The notes: generated by a model from the sequence alone, not told the origin. Shown: positions 1-11,640, counted from the first letter of the stretch. The stretch: 64,000 bases of DNA from Larix kaempferi (GCA_027924585.1 BSBM01000059.1:1178001-1242000), one strand, 5' to 3'. Program-made: numbers and translations.

Positions 1-2086
1 CACTGCTACCTATACCTGTCTCGGTAGGTTCTGTAGTCACGAGTTTTAAAAAATCCTACAAACAATAAACTTTACTTTATTAGATCACTTGGAATAATAA
101 AAAACATAATATCAGATATGAAATCACAACATAGCTTAAAAAAATTTGTGAAGATGCCACTTACCCCATAAGATTTTATTTGATCTTGCAGCTCTAGAAT
201 CCTTGCCTTGTTCTCCTGTGCCAAGGGACTTTTGCGAGCGAAGGCAAGCATTTCTATGTTTTCCTTTTTCAAGGCTACTCTAAAAGTGTGCAGTGGGTCA
301 TTGGAATAGAAAATCTCTTCCTCAAACCCCTCATCACCCAGATCGTGTGCACGTGACTAAATTTAGCAAACAATAAATTAAATTAAGCAATATAATTTTA
401 ACATCATTCAAATATTGATATTGTAATGAAAATTAAGTTACTATTATGCACTAACACTTACCTGATGCGGTGTTATGGCCGGTGAGTGTCCACAATGAAC
501 CGACGCCGTGGAAGCAGCAGGTGCCTTTCCACGGTCCTGAATGAACTAGTAATCCATCATAATGTTAGAAAAATGAACCAGTAATCCATCATAAGCTCAG
601 AAAAATGTGAATGACAATAGTGGACATTGAATGTTAACATACTAAATCGAAACATTTAGTTATTTTACTTAACACTTACTTGAGGGGCCACAGAGTGTGA
701 CCTTCCACGGTCACCCTCGACCATGGAAGCAGTAGGTGCCTTTCCAATGGCACCACCCCGACACAATAAATCAATAAATAAATGTTTACCTCATACTAAA
801 TAATTGTAACATAAATAAAAATGAGATATTGCATTAATATTTATTTTTACCTCAGAAGTAGAAGATACATGTTCGGCTCCATGGCCATGAGCATAATCCT
901 TCCACAGTTTAATAAGCATGCTATCATATGGAAATATTAACAATAAGCAAGGAAAAAGCGAATGCTAACAGTGAAAATCAGAACATCTTGTTATTGTAGT
1001 CATATTTATTTACTATATTTAACATTTACCTATTGGGCGTAGATTCTGACCTTCCACGGTCACCCCGAACCGTGGAAGCATCATGTGCCTTTCCACTGCC
1101 GCCACCCTAAGCAAACGTTGAGTCAATAATTGCATCATAAAAAAAAATGAGATATTCATAGTAGTGTAATCACCATGTAATCACATGGAAATATTCATAA
1201 TAAGCATGAATAAAGCGAATGACAACAGTGGAAATCGAATGTTAACAGAAAAAACCAAAACATTTACTTATTGTACTAGTCATATTTAGTTACTACATTT
1301 AGCATTTACTTGAAGAGGCATAGTTTCTGATCGTCCACGGTTACCCTGGACCGCGGAAGCCACATCTATTCGATTTAAGTTGTAATCAATCAACAACTCT
1401 TCACATGCAAGTATTGTTTTTATTGCACATACAAATATACGATGATGTTCACGTGCCTCGAATTTGAAATTTGGTTGCTTATTTGTTGTCACTGGTCGTG
1501 TACTATTTATAAAGCCAACAACGTTTCCGGACACTTTTTGTCTCCCATCAATATACATAGTCACCCCTTTATTTTTATTGTTTTCTGCTAGATGAATATA
1601 ATTCGCGGCAACTCCGTATCTCCGCATACTTTGAGTATATTGGACCAAGATCAACCAATTATTGTATCTATATAGTGGTCATACATACTCCATCAATTCA
1701 GTTGCAGTGCCATAGCGGACCTTTATTCCATCCATGGAAAATAGCCCCAATCCATGTAAGGACGAAGGAGCGATGCGATACATCCTCCCATTGATGAGGA
1801 AATCTATGTCCACTTGAGGTAGCATATTAGGTACCCATCGTTGCACTAGATGTTTATACCTCGACGAAAAATCAATGTTTGCTATGCTCTCAGCATCATA
1901 ATTACACGACCCACCGTTGGCAATAAAATATTTCATGCGTATATGAAATCTTTTCCTTATCTCTTTAGATCTAGTTGACATAGAACCCGTAGATCTAGTA
2001 CAACTTGTCTCACTTTCAACCTCTCCGAGTATATCTTCATCATCACTTGAGGAAGATAGATCTGACAGATACCTATTTGGTGGTAC
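1..2086 (-). pseudogene. Spliced SET-domain gene, 3' part, broken by an in-frame stop; runs off the left edge
   Basis: Read on the minus strand, an exon from 2086 to 1310 encodes an acidic Ser/Asp stretch, a basic linker and a SET domain (lysine methyltransferase fold). Visible SET signatures are HGLGLFSMDGI, MEYV-stop-PLYRYNNW, MYIDGRQKVSGNVVGFINS and EELLIDYN. The usual NHSC is replaced by NST, so methyl transfer is doubtful. A TGA at about 1679-1681 falls where SET proteins have Gly after EYV; the frame continues on both sides. Further exons follow with good junctions: 1106-1030, 758-680, 536-462 (a repeated mini-exon), probably one ending at 851, a charged helical exon 356-165, and 55-1. 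Donors are GTAAAT or GTAAGT. The acceptor before 758 reads CG instead of AG. The gene could be host-derived or carried by a transposon; I cannot tell. Its 5' exons above 2086 are not resolved. Confidence 0.72.
462..1382 (-). repeat. Tandemly duplicated mini-exons with their introns
   Basis: Three exons (1106-1030, 758-680, 536-462; 77, 79 and 75 nt) and the last ~70 nt of the SET exon encode variants of one motif. Their cores read GKAHDASTVRGDRGRS, GKAPTASMVEGDRGRS and GKAPAASTA; the SET-exon copy reads VASAVQGNRGRSE. The intervening introns are also alike, sharing a block like gcgaatg-acagtg-aaatc just before each donor side, so the duplicated unit was exon plus intron. Spacing of equivalent sites (1335, 1054, 705, 490) is uneven, about 281, 349 and 215 bp. 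Another exon ending at 851 (LWKDYAHGHGAEHVSS) lies among them but is not obviously the same motif. Confidence 0.7.
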
Positions 2087-3420
2087 CTACACTCGAGAAA
2101 ACAACAATAAACAAGATGGTGCTTTCTTTCTTCTTTGAAAGTACACATTTACTTCCCTCAAATCTGAGGCTTAGGAGGGACATGCCGAACCCTAGTGGGT
2201 GTAGTGTTACAAATATCAGCTGAAGTGTTTGGTATTGGGAGGACAATTTTTGTTAGGAAGAGACCAAGTTACAGTGCCATAACAAGCTGTCCATATGACA
2301 CCACATTCATCACTGTAGGCTGTGAGCTCTTTTGTGGACTGATTTTGCACATTTGGGGGTCTTTTTCTCCTGTGTCAAATATTATCTTATTAGTAACCAT
2401 TGTGGTACTTTGGTGCAAATGTTTTTCCTAACTCATTCTTTCTCCATATTGTGTGCCTAGTGCCACCTCTCTATGTCAATGCATAAATAAACCTCTTCTT
2501 GGTTTGTGGTTCTAGTTGGCCTTGTTTTGGGCCTTGTAGTGGTTCTATAATGTCATGGCCATAGTCATTAAAACATTAAAACACCTTAGATCTAAGCCCG
2601 AGGTGAATCAGGATTCAGAGTCAAATCCCAGTCGCTAGTACCTCGTAGTCGTTAGTGATCACTCGTCACCTTGCAAAGCTAAGCGGTGAGTGCATGACAT
2701 GAGTGAGTGAATGAGTTAGTGTACCAAGGTTTATTTCCTCCCGAATTTTATTATTTAATAATATACCATCAGAAACAATCCCACCATGGTGATGTGCTCT
2801 ATAGAGCAAAAACCATAGAAAATCATGCATTAGAACAACTCCATCAGCAGTAAATCTGCCTTTTTGTCTTCAATACTAATGTTAAAATCCTTGACAATTT
2901 AAGCCTTAACTTAAGTGAATCAACAAGAGATATAAGTGTTGGAAACAACCAAACCATGACTAACACCCAATAAATAGTGTGCAACTATAAATAGTGAAGG
3001 ACAACCATAACATGGGCTCCTAATAAGTCAATTTTGATAATTCAAAAACACCATGCAATCAAAGAAGAAATGAAGTCCATGTTCATAGTCTCATGATGAA
3101 TAAGATTGTCATTTATGACAACATTAATGACAAAGAACATTGATTGACAAACCAATGCCAAGTCTTTCGAAGGATGATGACAACATTGGAGAAGACATGC
3201 CAATCAACTAATTTTCATGATCTCCCTAATATTTGCCTCTAACAGCTCTTTGAAAAGGGATTTGAAATTAATGTTTCCAGCCTCAGCTTTTTCCATGATG
3301 GAGACAACCTTAGTTAAGGCTTGTAAACATTGATAATCCATCAACATCTAAATAACATGAGCTCTAGTCTTTTAATACAATAATTAAAAAATCAACAACT
3401 CTGTGTCCTAGGCACAAAAT
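2087..3420. other. No gene recognised
   Basis: On the minus strand just above 2086 there should be upstream exons of the SET gene; the stretch near 2165-2210 reads TTPTRVRHVPPKPQ and could be one, but its edges are not clear. The rest is AT-rich with short open frames only. I see no transposon hallmark here. Confidence 0.3.
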
Positions 3421-3429
3421 GTTACATAT

Positions 3430-4032
3430 TATGTGTTGAAATTGCATTCTACCAATGAATTGCCTACTGATACTGGACCTACTTCTACTTACAATCTGAC
3501 TTTGGGTGCCTAAACTTCTAGAATTGAAAAGAGTGTGTCCGTAGACGTTGATAGTGACAAGAGAGAATCTCTGTATATTGATGGTGACATGAGCGATCTT
3601 GCACTTGAATTTCACAAATTTCCATCTTCTATTTTAGAGTTTTCATCTAATAATGGCTTTCCGGCTGATACTAGACCCACTTTAGTTTACAATCTCCCTC
3701 CAGGTGATGAAATTACTACTATAAGTAACAAGAGAGAATTTGTAGATGTTGATGGAGACAAGAGTGTTGTAGATGCTAAGAATGACAAGAGTTTGCTTTT
3801 GCAGACATAATGTACACCTGATGAAGTTCATGAATTTCCATCATCTGAGTTGGAATTGCATGCTAATAATGAATTTCTTGCTGAAACTGGGGCTATGGTA
3901 TCTTACAGTCTTCCTATGGGTGTTGAACCTACTATTAGAAATGAAGAATTAGCATCTATAGATGTTGATGTTGAGAATAGTGCTTTCATAGATGTTCAGT
4001 TGGTTGATGTTGGGGATTATGATTACATATAG
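3430..4032 (+). pseudogene. Decayed coding region with a threefold internal protein repeat, unknown function
   Basis: One plus-strand frame is readable from about 3430 to 4032 with two in-frame stops (TAA near 3511 and TAA at 3808). It consists of three copies of a ~65-72-residue unit starting near 3435, 3635 and 3851. Each copy opens with a run like LKLHSTNELPTDTGPTSTYN, LEFSSNNGFPADTRPTLVYN or LELHANNEFLAETGAMVSYS. Each continues to an acidic VDVD-type stretch (VSVDVDSDKRES, EFVDVDGDKS, ASIDVDVENS). The repeats are as similar in protein as in DNA, so past coding is plausible but not certain. No family is recognised. Amplified non-coding DNA that happens to be open is the alternative. Confidence 0.4.
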
Positions 4033-4089
4033 ACTAGTGGGGAGACGCTGGTCCAAGGCAATCAACCTACAATAATTGTTGACATATTA

Positions 4090-5086
4090 GAGATAGGGTT
4101 TTTCCCTCAATAACCAATAACGAAGCACAAAGCCATATGGAATATACCATGAATTCATAATCGGTCCAAATCTCCAACATATCATTCACCATACACTGAA
4201 ATTACTAACTATATAATACTAGTAACATAACCAGTTACATACCAATAATGGTAAACAAAGCATAACCTGTAAACAAAGCATAACTAGTACCAGGACAAAG
4301 CATAACTAGCAACAAAGGACCAAGCATAACCTGTAAACTAACTCATTTCCATATCGAATTAACCACCTCATCCATAATCAATTCATAATTGGAACAATTA
4401 TCCAATACAAATATCAATAGTTGGATGAGGATGATACCACACACTAAGGAACAAAATCCCAATGCATAATTGTTATGGCACCCCCCTAATAACATAGCAG
4501 AAACCCTACCAAAGAATAACGAGTAACAAAGGACCAAACATAACCTGTAAAAATACTCATTTCCATATCAAATTTACCACCGCATTCATAATCAATTCAT
4601 GATTGGACATATCTCCAACACAAATATCAATAGTTGGCAGAGGACGATACCATGCACTAAGCAGCAGAAACCCGATGCAATATTTTATGGAACCTCCCTC
4701 ATAACAGAGAAAAAATCCTACCAAAGCACTCGCAATAACAAAGGACCAAGCATAACCTGTAAAACTACTCGTTGCCATATGGAATTTACCACCACATTCA
4801 TAGTCAATTCATGATTGGACTATATCTCCAGCACAAATATCTATAGTTGGCAATAGATGATACCACACACTAAGCAACAGAAACCAGGTGCAAAATTTTT
4901 ATGCCACCTCCTTCATAACACAAGAAAAACCCTACCTCAACAAAAACCCTACCTTGACAAATACTTACAACAAAATACTTAGAAATTAAAACAAGGGACA
5001 ACCCCTAACTCTGCAAATACATTGCAAATCTCCTTCTAGCAATACCATACGGGTTTTCATAGGTATTGAGGGAAAAACCCTATCTC
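4090..5086. mobile_element. Candidate non-autonomous DNA element with perfect 22-bp inverted ends
   Basis: Positions 4090-4111 and 5065-5086 are perfect 22-bp inverted copies (ends begin GAGATAGGG). Outside them both sides show ATTGTTGA-like sequence, separated on the left by a short insertion, so the true terminal repeat may be ~30 bp. The ~1 kb inside encodes no transposase and is filled by a tandem repeat (next entry). The layout is that of a MITE-like or foldback element. I could not find a matching target duplication, so the exact ends and superfamily are open. Confidence 0.5.
4130..4960. repeat. Tandem repeat, about 214 bp, four copies
   Basis: Homologous sites (CCATAT) recur at about 4133, 4349, 4563 and 4776, giving periods of 216, 214 and 213 bp. 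Each unit runs through a motif like tcaattcatgattgga, then caatagttgg, then gatgataccacacactaag and a cataacctgtaaa tail. The first copy is the most diverged. The array lies entirely between the inverted repeats at 4090 and 5086. Short minus-strand frames in each copy are by-products of the repeat. Confidence 0.75.
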
Positions 5087-5492
5087 AACAATCAACACAA
5101 GCAACCATTTAGGGTCTACCAATACTAGCTCTATCTCCAACATTGTTTTTTAGACAAATTTGAGTTCCATTACTGCAAATCTGGTGAATGAGTTCCACCT
5201 GAAATACTAAATTAATGTCCTAGGTGAAGACATCGCCAATGTATGAATGGTACTAGGAATGCTATTACCGCCCCATGTAATGGTACTAGGAATGCTACAC
5301 CATTAGGAAAACATGATGAATTTGACTTGGACAAGTCGGCCTCAAATAATTTAGAAAACAATATGAATATCCAGAGATTCGAAATAAAATCAAAACCACC
5401 TAATTAGCAAATGAAATCAAAACCACCTAATTCGCACCCAAAAATGCAGATATTCGACTCAATAGAGGAGGGTTCAACTTACAATTTCCATT

Positions 5493-5690
5493 GAGGGTCT
5501 GCGGGGATATGTAGACACGGCCGGAGCGGGTGCCCCAAATAAACCAACTTCAATAGCCCTCGTAGCAATTGCACAGTGAAAGTTGCATAGTGAGGGTCTG
5601 CGGGGATATGCAAACACGGACGGAGCGGGTGCCCCAAAGAAACCAACTTCAATAGCCCTCATAGCAATTGCACAGTGAAGGAGAACATGA
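5493..5690. repeat. Tandem duplication, 99 bp period, two copies
   Basis: A G+C-rich block beginning gagggtctgcggggatatg at 5493 recurs at 5592, and both copies end in gcaattgcacagtgaa. The minus-strand frame across both (5731-5474) is open and repeats GAPAP and YPRRPS, but nothing else suggests a real protein. Confidence 0.7.
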
Positions 5691-5820
5691 AATTGTATTC
5701 GGTTGCATGTAGGGGGGTGCCGTCGAACCAAAGCAACAAAGCGTTTTGGCCAAGCTCGACAGAGACAGGTATGACGTTTTGGTTATGTTTTGTTTGATGT
5801 TTAAAATATTATAATATCAT

Positions 5821-5904
5821 ATTAACTAAATTATAATATACATTAATTAAATTATAATATACATTAATTAAATTATAATATATATTAATTAAATAGTAAT
5901 ATAA
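5821..5904. repeat. AT-rich 21-bp tandem repeat, four copies
   Basis: The unit attaattaaattataatata recurs about four times in direct order, the last copy being degenerate. This is a simple minisatellite with no coding content. Confidence 0.8.
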
Positions 5905-6277
5905 TGGGACTTTGTGTGTGTGCTAATTGTGTTGATGGTTCTAGAATAGTCGTTGCAAGATTGCAACACAAACAATGCTCAAGGGTGCTTTGGTTAGGGT
6001 AGAATTATACAAGTGTTGGTGACCTATTATGTGGCACAATTCCTTATATCTGAGGCGTTTTTGGTATGGAACTCACCCTTCTATCATATAGACATGGTTC
6101 ACTACCAATGTAGGCACAAATATTGCATTATCCCTGATTTGTTAGGGGTTTAGCAAGGCCTACGGTGGTGTGAGAAAGGGGCTGTCAAGGCTCAACATTT
6201 ATTGTAAGGAATCCCAGATCTAGTGGAATCATTGGTAGGAGGATTGCAATTGGAAATTATGGGCAGAGAACCATGCC

Positions 6278-6595
6278 ATGGATGACGGTACTATGAAAAT
6301 GGTATCACAAATGTTGAAGCTGAGGGAATTATTGGATAGGGAATTCACCACCTTAATATTGGTCACTAGTTCACAATATTTAGAATCAAATACTCAACTA
6401 GGAGCTTTGAAATCCTTAGTAATTAGAAAAAGTATGGCTCGCTTACAACTCCCACGAGAGTTAGTTTTATATCCTTCCCCTTCGACCTTTGCAGCACTTG
6501 TGGATCCCTCACTCAATGGCTTCTCTTGGGTAAACAATGAGTATGTGGACATTCAAGTTGATGGACTCCTAATCCAACTATGGGGTATCAAATAG
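6278..6595 (+). CDS. Hypothetical ORF of 105 aa, unknown
   Basis: A single open frame from ATG at 6278 to a stop at 6595. The protein is neutral, with no signal peptide, membrane segment or motif that I recognise. Broken reading continues upstream (about 6120-6270) and downstream, which suggests the remnant of a longer gene rather than a small gene. Its flanks (5905-6277 and 6596-7736) hold nothing I can name. Confidence 0.2.
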   Translation: MDDGTMKMVSQMLKLRELLDREFTTLILVTSSQYLESNTQLGALKSLVIRKSMARLQLPRELVLYPSPSTFAALVDPSLNGFSWVNNEYVDIQVDGLLIQLWGIK

Positions 6596-7902
6596 TTGCA
6601 ATCAACTAAAGTGGTTGACTTTATGTGGACATGCATGCAACAAATTCAACGATGGAGACTTAAGTAAGGCCAAATGGGTAGAATTTCTACTTTATTTTTT
6701 ATATTTTTAGAATATTTTTCCATGTTGTTTTGTTGTTGTCTCAATTTGTGCCCTAACACCCTGTCGAGGCAATTTATATTGGATTAGGGTAAATTATGTT
6801 GGAAAATTTTTGATGAAGAATTATATCTTTTTGTTTGCTGGAAAAAACTAGTTCATCCATAAATTTTTGCCATTCAAAATATGCCCTTTATTATGAAGTA
6901 AAAGCACTAAAAGGATTTAAATAAATAGCCGTTGAAGAAAAAAGATGGTGATATTAGTAACACCAAATTATTTAAAAAATGACTTAAAACCAACTTTTAA
7001 AACATTACTACATCAATTAAATAAATAGCTCATAAAAAGGGCGTTGATCTTAGGAGAACCACTTTTAATTTGGGAACATATTTCAAGAATCTTTCGCTAA
7101 AATATTTTACATAGTCTATTTGTAACATTATTGTTTTTTCCCACTTAATCTTAGTTTCTAAGACTTAGTAAAACATATAAATGAAATCCATAATGTGCTT
7201 TTATAAAAACTTGGTTAATAAAAATGATAAATAAAAAATTATTTGCAGTGCCCATTCACCAAGTGACTTGCTTCTTTTTCTTGTTTATGAAGAAAAACGT
7301 AAGTAGTCACTTAACCCATTCTATTAGAAATGAGTTAACACAAGGCCTAATTGCCATCACATAATGGATCACGATCAAAGGACATTAATATGTGATGGAG
7401 TTTAAGAAGTCCATGTACTTTGATACGGAAGCACAAACATCTTATAAAAAATGAAACGCAAAAATGATATTGTTAATAATGACTATTAGTTTAAGAAGCA
7501 TAAAAAAGATATTGTTGATTATCATTTTTGTTTAGCAAGATAAAAATAACTAAGTAACACAGAATAACATAATAGCTACTAAGTAATAACAATTGTAGCA
7601 ATTTAAGTTACCAATCCATTTGTATAAAACTTATGATAATTGTTCTAATATGAAATAACCCATAAATTAACACATAAATCTTATAACTTCATTTTGTATC
7701 TTTCTCAATCGACACATGTTCGATTCAAACCATTACCACTACAACCTCCAGGAACACCCACGCTACTACACATGTAGAACATAATTAGATTAGAAAACTA
7801 ATTTTCAAATATAACCAAGTTAATCAGCAAAATGAACATATGGTGAGTGCATTTACTTTAACCTAAAAACATTGCGTACCTCTACTTTTCAACAATTAAA
7901 TA

Positions 7903-8616
7903 TCATTCATCTTCTTCTTCATCCAACTCAACATCTGTATCAGGATCTGGTTCTGAATAGATATTGATGAAAGGATCATTCACATCATCAGCGACATCAA
8001 GGTCATCTTCGCTAATATAGTCATCCATATCGTCAATGAGATCATCGTCTGCTACATTTGCATGATCAACCTCTTCAACTTCTTCATCTAACACATCGAC
8101 CACAACCTGATCTAAATCATCATCTTCTTCTTCTTCTTCGTGATTATCTTCATCATCTAGTACAAGATTATACTTTACTGGTCTTCCTCTTGGATCGTAT
8201 CGAACAATGTATGACCAACCTGCTTTACCTAGTACCTCAGAGTAGTAGTCTTGCTCACCTTGACTTGGAAGAACATAAGGCTTTGTACCCGGTTCAAATG
8301 CCCTTCTATTAACCATGGTAAATCCATTATCATTCTCAATAACAGTTCTTTCAGGATCACGTTCATGCATCCGTAGCCTGTACCACTTCACCTCAAACAA
8401 AACTATTTTATAGGAATTAAAATCACACTCAATAATGTCCTCCAAATGCCCATAGTACCTATTCTCGATTTCTTCTGGATGTCTATCACTTATAGAGGAA
8501 ACATTGGTGACCTTAAACACTGCAATTATCCCACAATCCAAGGTTTTCATGTTATCATCCAACTTTTTGATACAAAATTTACGACCATTACACCACATAG
8601 CCTTGTGATGTTTCAA
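7903..8616 (-). pseudogene. CACTA transposase gene, last exon: DUF4216 and acidic tail
   Basis: The exon starts after an AG acceptor at 8617-8618 and stays open to the stop at 7903. It reads LKHHKAMWCNG, CGIIAVFKVTNVSS, VLFEVKWYRL and later AFEPGTKPYVLPSQ, followed by DYYSEVLGKAGWSYIVRYDP: the DUF4216 pattern at the C-terminus of plant CACTA transposases. About 75 residues rich in Asp and Glu close the protein. The frame counted from 8703 includes intron sequence upstream of the acceptor. No break is visible in this exon. Confidence 0.85.
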
Positions 8617-8770
8617 CTGCAACATTGACAACAGGTTAAAAATACATTGTGATTTAATAAACGTCATATAGGAGTTAGTAAATATAATTGAAAACTTAAA
8701 CAAATGAAATGTAATTGGAAAAATGGATCGAAGTAACTAGAAAAATTGTGGGTAAAAAATTTACTTGCCT

Positions 8771-8985
8771 TTTTATCTTTTAAACCATAGGCTAAATCAA
8801 CTTCCCTTTGTGGCGTAAGTTCAGGAAATTGTTATCGAATACGATGAGTTGTTTTAATCATGTTACTGACCCCTTCCCATGATAACCTACCGAAGAATTC
8901 TTCACAATCTTTTATCCAATGCTCCATCCAATCAAGTTTGTTTGCAATGTATAAATGTAAAGCATCCCACACTCAACCAACTATA
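8771..8985 (-). pseudogene. CACTA transposase gene, exon between DUF4218 and DUF4216
   Basis: Minus-strand reading gives VWDALHLYIANKLDWMEHW, then CEEFFGRLSWEGVSNMIKTT, then QFPELTPQREVDLAYGLKDK. A TAA lies at about 8832-8834 (after THRIR), and a TGA sits near the exon start. The donor is AAAAAG followed by GCAAGT, the classic GC-AG intron type, pairing with the acceptor at 8617. Confidence 0.65.
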
Positions 8986-9126
8986 GGATAAAATAACAAT
9001 TCAATATCATTAATTAGATATCACTAAAGGAACATAGTTTAATATAGTTGAAAACACATAATTATTAAAAAAAGTTAAAAAAACAGTATGATAAAATAAA
9101 ATTGGAAAAAATACATGTGTAATATA

Positions 9127-9567
9127 TTAATTCAACAAGGTATAATAATTACCTTTCACAGTCCTCAATGTACCTCTCCCTAATAGGACCTCCCCTTCAA
9201 ATTTGTTGATGGAATCGAGATGCCAAATGCTAGGCACATTCATATTTTCTGCTAATTTAGGTAGATATTCACTAATATACACCATGCATTGATATACCAT
9301 ATATCCTTCAACCATAGAACCCTCGGGATGCGCTCTTTGTCTAACAAAATCCTTCACTGACTTCAACTGCCTCTCCACCATCCACATCGACCTTGTGTGT
9401 ACTGGTCCACATAATTCAATCTCCTCAACTTGGTGTATGAGGTAGTGTTCTTGTGCATTGAAAAATGTTGGAGGTAGATACTGTTGCATTTCACACATTA
9501 GTCGAGGAATTTCTCTCTTCCAATGCCTTATATCTTCTTTATGGATTTCTTTTGATGAAAGCCACCT
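9127..9567 (-). pseudogene. CACTA transposase gene: DUF4218 exon
   Basis: Open reading gives WKREIPRLMCEMQQYLPPTF, EHYLIHQVEEIELCGPVHTR, MWMVERQLKSVKDFVRQRAH and PEGSMVEGYMVYQCMVYISE, the signature blocks of DUF4218. It follows a small exon at about 9690-9770 (QYVLPLSLPYDFYNNIKH), whose donor is MR followed by GTAAGT. The exon is intact as far as I can read it and ends near 9150 at a GTAATT donor. Confidence 0.85.
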
Positions 9568-9856
9568 ACAAATGATGCAATAAAACAATATCAAGGCATA
9601 TATAATATTTGCGGGGAAAACATAATATGTCAATAAGTTCCACTACAAACCACAGACCAAGTCATTTTTCAAGTAAAACATTACTTACCTCATGTATTTT
9701 CCAAGAACATAAATAATATGTTTTATGTTGTTGTAAAAGTCGTATGGGAGAGATAAAGGTAGAACATACTGTATCAAAAAACACATAATTATTAATATTT
9801 ATTTCAAAATAAGAGAATAAAATTAATAAAATAGTGCATACCGATAATGAAATATA

Positions 9857-11640
9857 TTATAGACTCATAATTACCTTAATGAATGTATGCCAATCATGTG
9901 TTTTAACCCCAGCAAAATCACCTTTTTTCGTCAAGATATTATTTATGTTTGACAAAAAACCCGTCGGAAACCTGATTTTTTTTATGACCTCTTTTACAAT
10001 ATTGCTTTGTTGCTCCATCAAGCACCAAGGAAGACTAATCTTCTGTTGACGGCCATCGCCATTAGAATTAACGATCGCACTTTGCAATGCGTGATTAGCT
10101 TCTTGGATGTCACTACAAATCTTTCCAATTTTTTCTTTGTCAGTCCTTCCATCTAATATTCGCCATAACATTTCTGTTATGTTCTTCCCAATATGCATTG
10201 TGTCAAACAAATGAACTATTTGCAGGTGCTCGTAGTATGACAACCTACTGAATTGAATCAGGTAAATTTTGATTCCTCGTAGAAGCCCATTCATGCCTTA
10301 ACGACATTCATGAAACATCAACAAAATCAAATTAAAACTAATTAATCAATATAGGCATATCGCACTGAACATAATTCAATACAAAAAAAAATTGGGCATA
10401 CCTTGACGATTTCTATTATATTCCGACTTCCATAGGTGAGGTGTCATTCTTCATGTTTTTTTTCCATTCTCTTCTTTACCATTAATTTTTTCTTTGTTTT
10501 TAGTTCGATAACTATGGTTCTTAGGTAGAAAGTGCCTATACTCATCGAACACTTCCTTTGCTAAAATCCTTGAACGACGAGATTTTATAATGGGACTACA
10601 AACTGGACATGCAAATTTACCCTTTGTTTGAAGACCTACAAGATATATGAATTGGTGTAGCAAATTAGAATTACAATTTAAAACAATGCATGATATTATC
10701 AACAGATATATAAAATATTAAGGAACAAAAGAAAGTAACAATATACCACAAAAATGTGTTAACCCAGGAGCATCATGAATTGTAAATGCAAGTATTCCAT
10801 GGAATTGAAATTGTCTTTTCCCTATTGGTCTAGAGATGTCATACATAGTGACGCCAACCCATAACTTCAACAACTCATCGATAAGAGGCTCAAGATATAC
10901 GTTCATATCTTTAACCTGGTACTTGCCTAATTGGTCCAACATACATGATTAATTATATTTAGCGCCTATATGTCGTTATCTATAAAAGACATAATTATCA
11001 TGCACGAAACAAATCAATGAAATATTTAGTGATTAGACTTTCAAGTAAAAAATTACATATTAATTAAATACCTGGAACAACCATTGCCAACATTGTGTGC
11101 TCTCTCTTGATCGACATACAAGGAGGAAGCTTATTGTTTATAATAAAAACAGGCCACACTAAGTAGGTAGAACGAAGCTCTCCAAATGGATTGACACCAT
11201 CAACTGCCAACGAAAGTTTAACATTATGAGGTTCTTCTTTAAAAATTGCCACTTTTCTTCGATGTACCTCAATGCAGAACCATATGCAGGCATTCGAAGA
11301 ACATCGTCGCGACTTCTATTCTTTGCATGGAAATCCATAAACTGTGCTATACCTTGACACCTGAACAACCGCTGGAAACGTGGAATTATCGGAATATAAC
11401 GAAGAACTTTTTGAGGCACCTTTTTTGTCACTTTATCGGTTCGATACCTACTTGTTTGACATTGTGGGCATTCATTTTATAATGCATATTGTCCATAGTA
11501 TATGATATGATCATTAGGACATGCATCAATAGCTTGATAATCCATTATAAATGATTTCATAATGACATATATCTCTCGATAAGTGCGTGGTAAAATATTT
11601 GAAGTTGGTAATAGAAATTCACCTAACAATCTACAAAATT
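9857..11640 (-). pseudogene. CACTA transposase gene: TNP2 (Transposase_21) exons
   Basis: Four pieces in order. 11640-11071 carries RLLGEFLLPTSNILPRTYRE, IDACPNDHIIYYGQY, NECPQCQTSRYRTDK, KKVPQKVLRYIPIIPRFQRL and LAVDGVNPFGELRSTYLVWP. It has a TAA at about 11477-11479 before NECPQC and a one-frame shift near 11240. 10940-10742 carries LEPLIDELLKLWVGVTMYD and IHDAPGLTHFCG. 10660-10451 carries TKGKFACPVC. 10294-9857 carries IVHLFDTMHIGKNITEMLW and FPTGFLSNINNILTKKGDF. These are the conserved TNP2 blocks, including the Cys pairs (CPQC, CPVC) and the DTMH segment. Confidence 0.85.
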
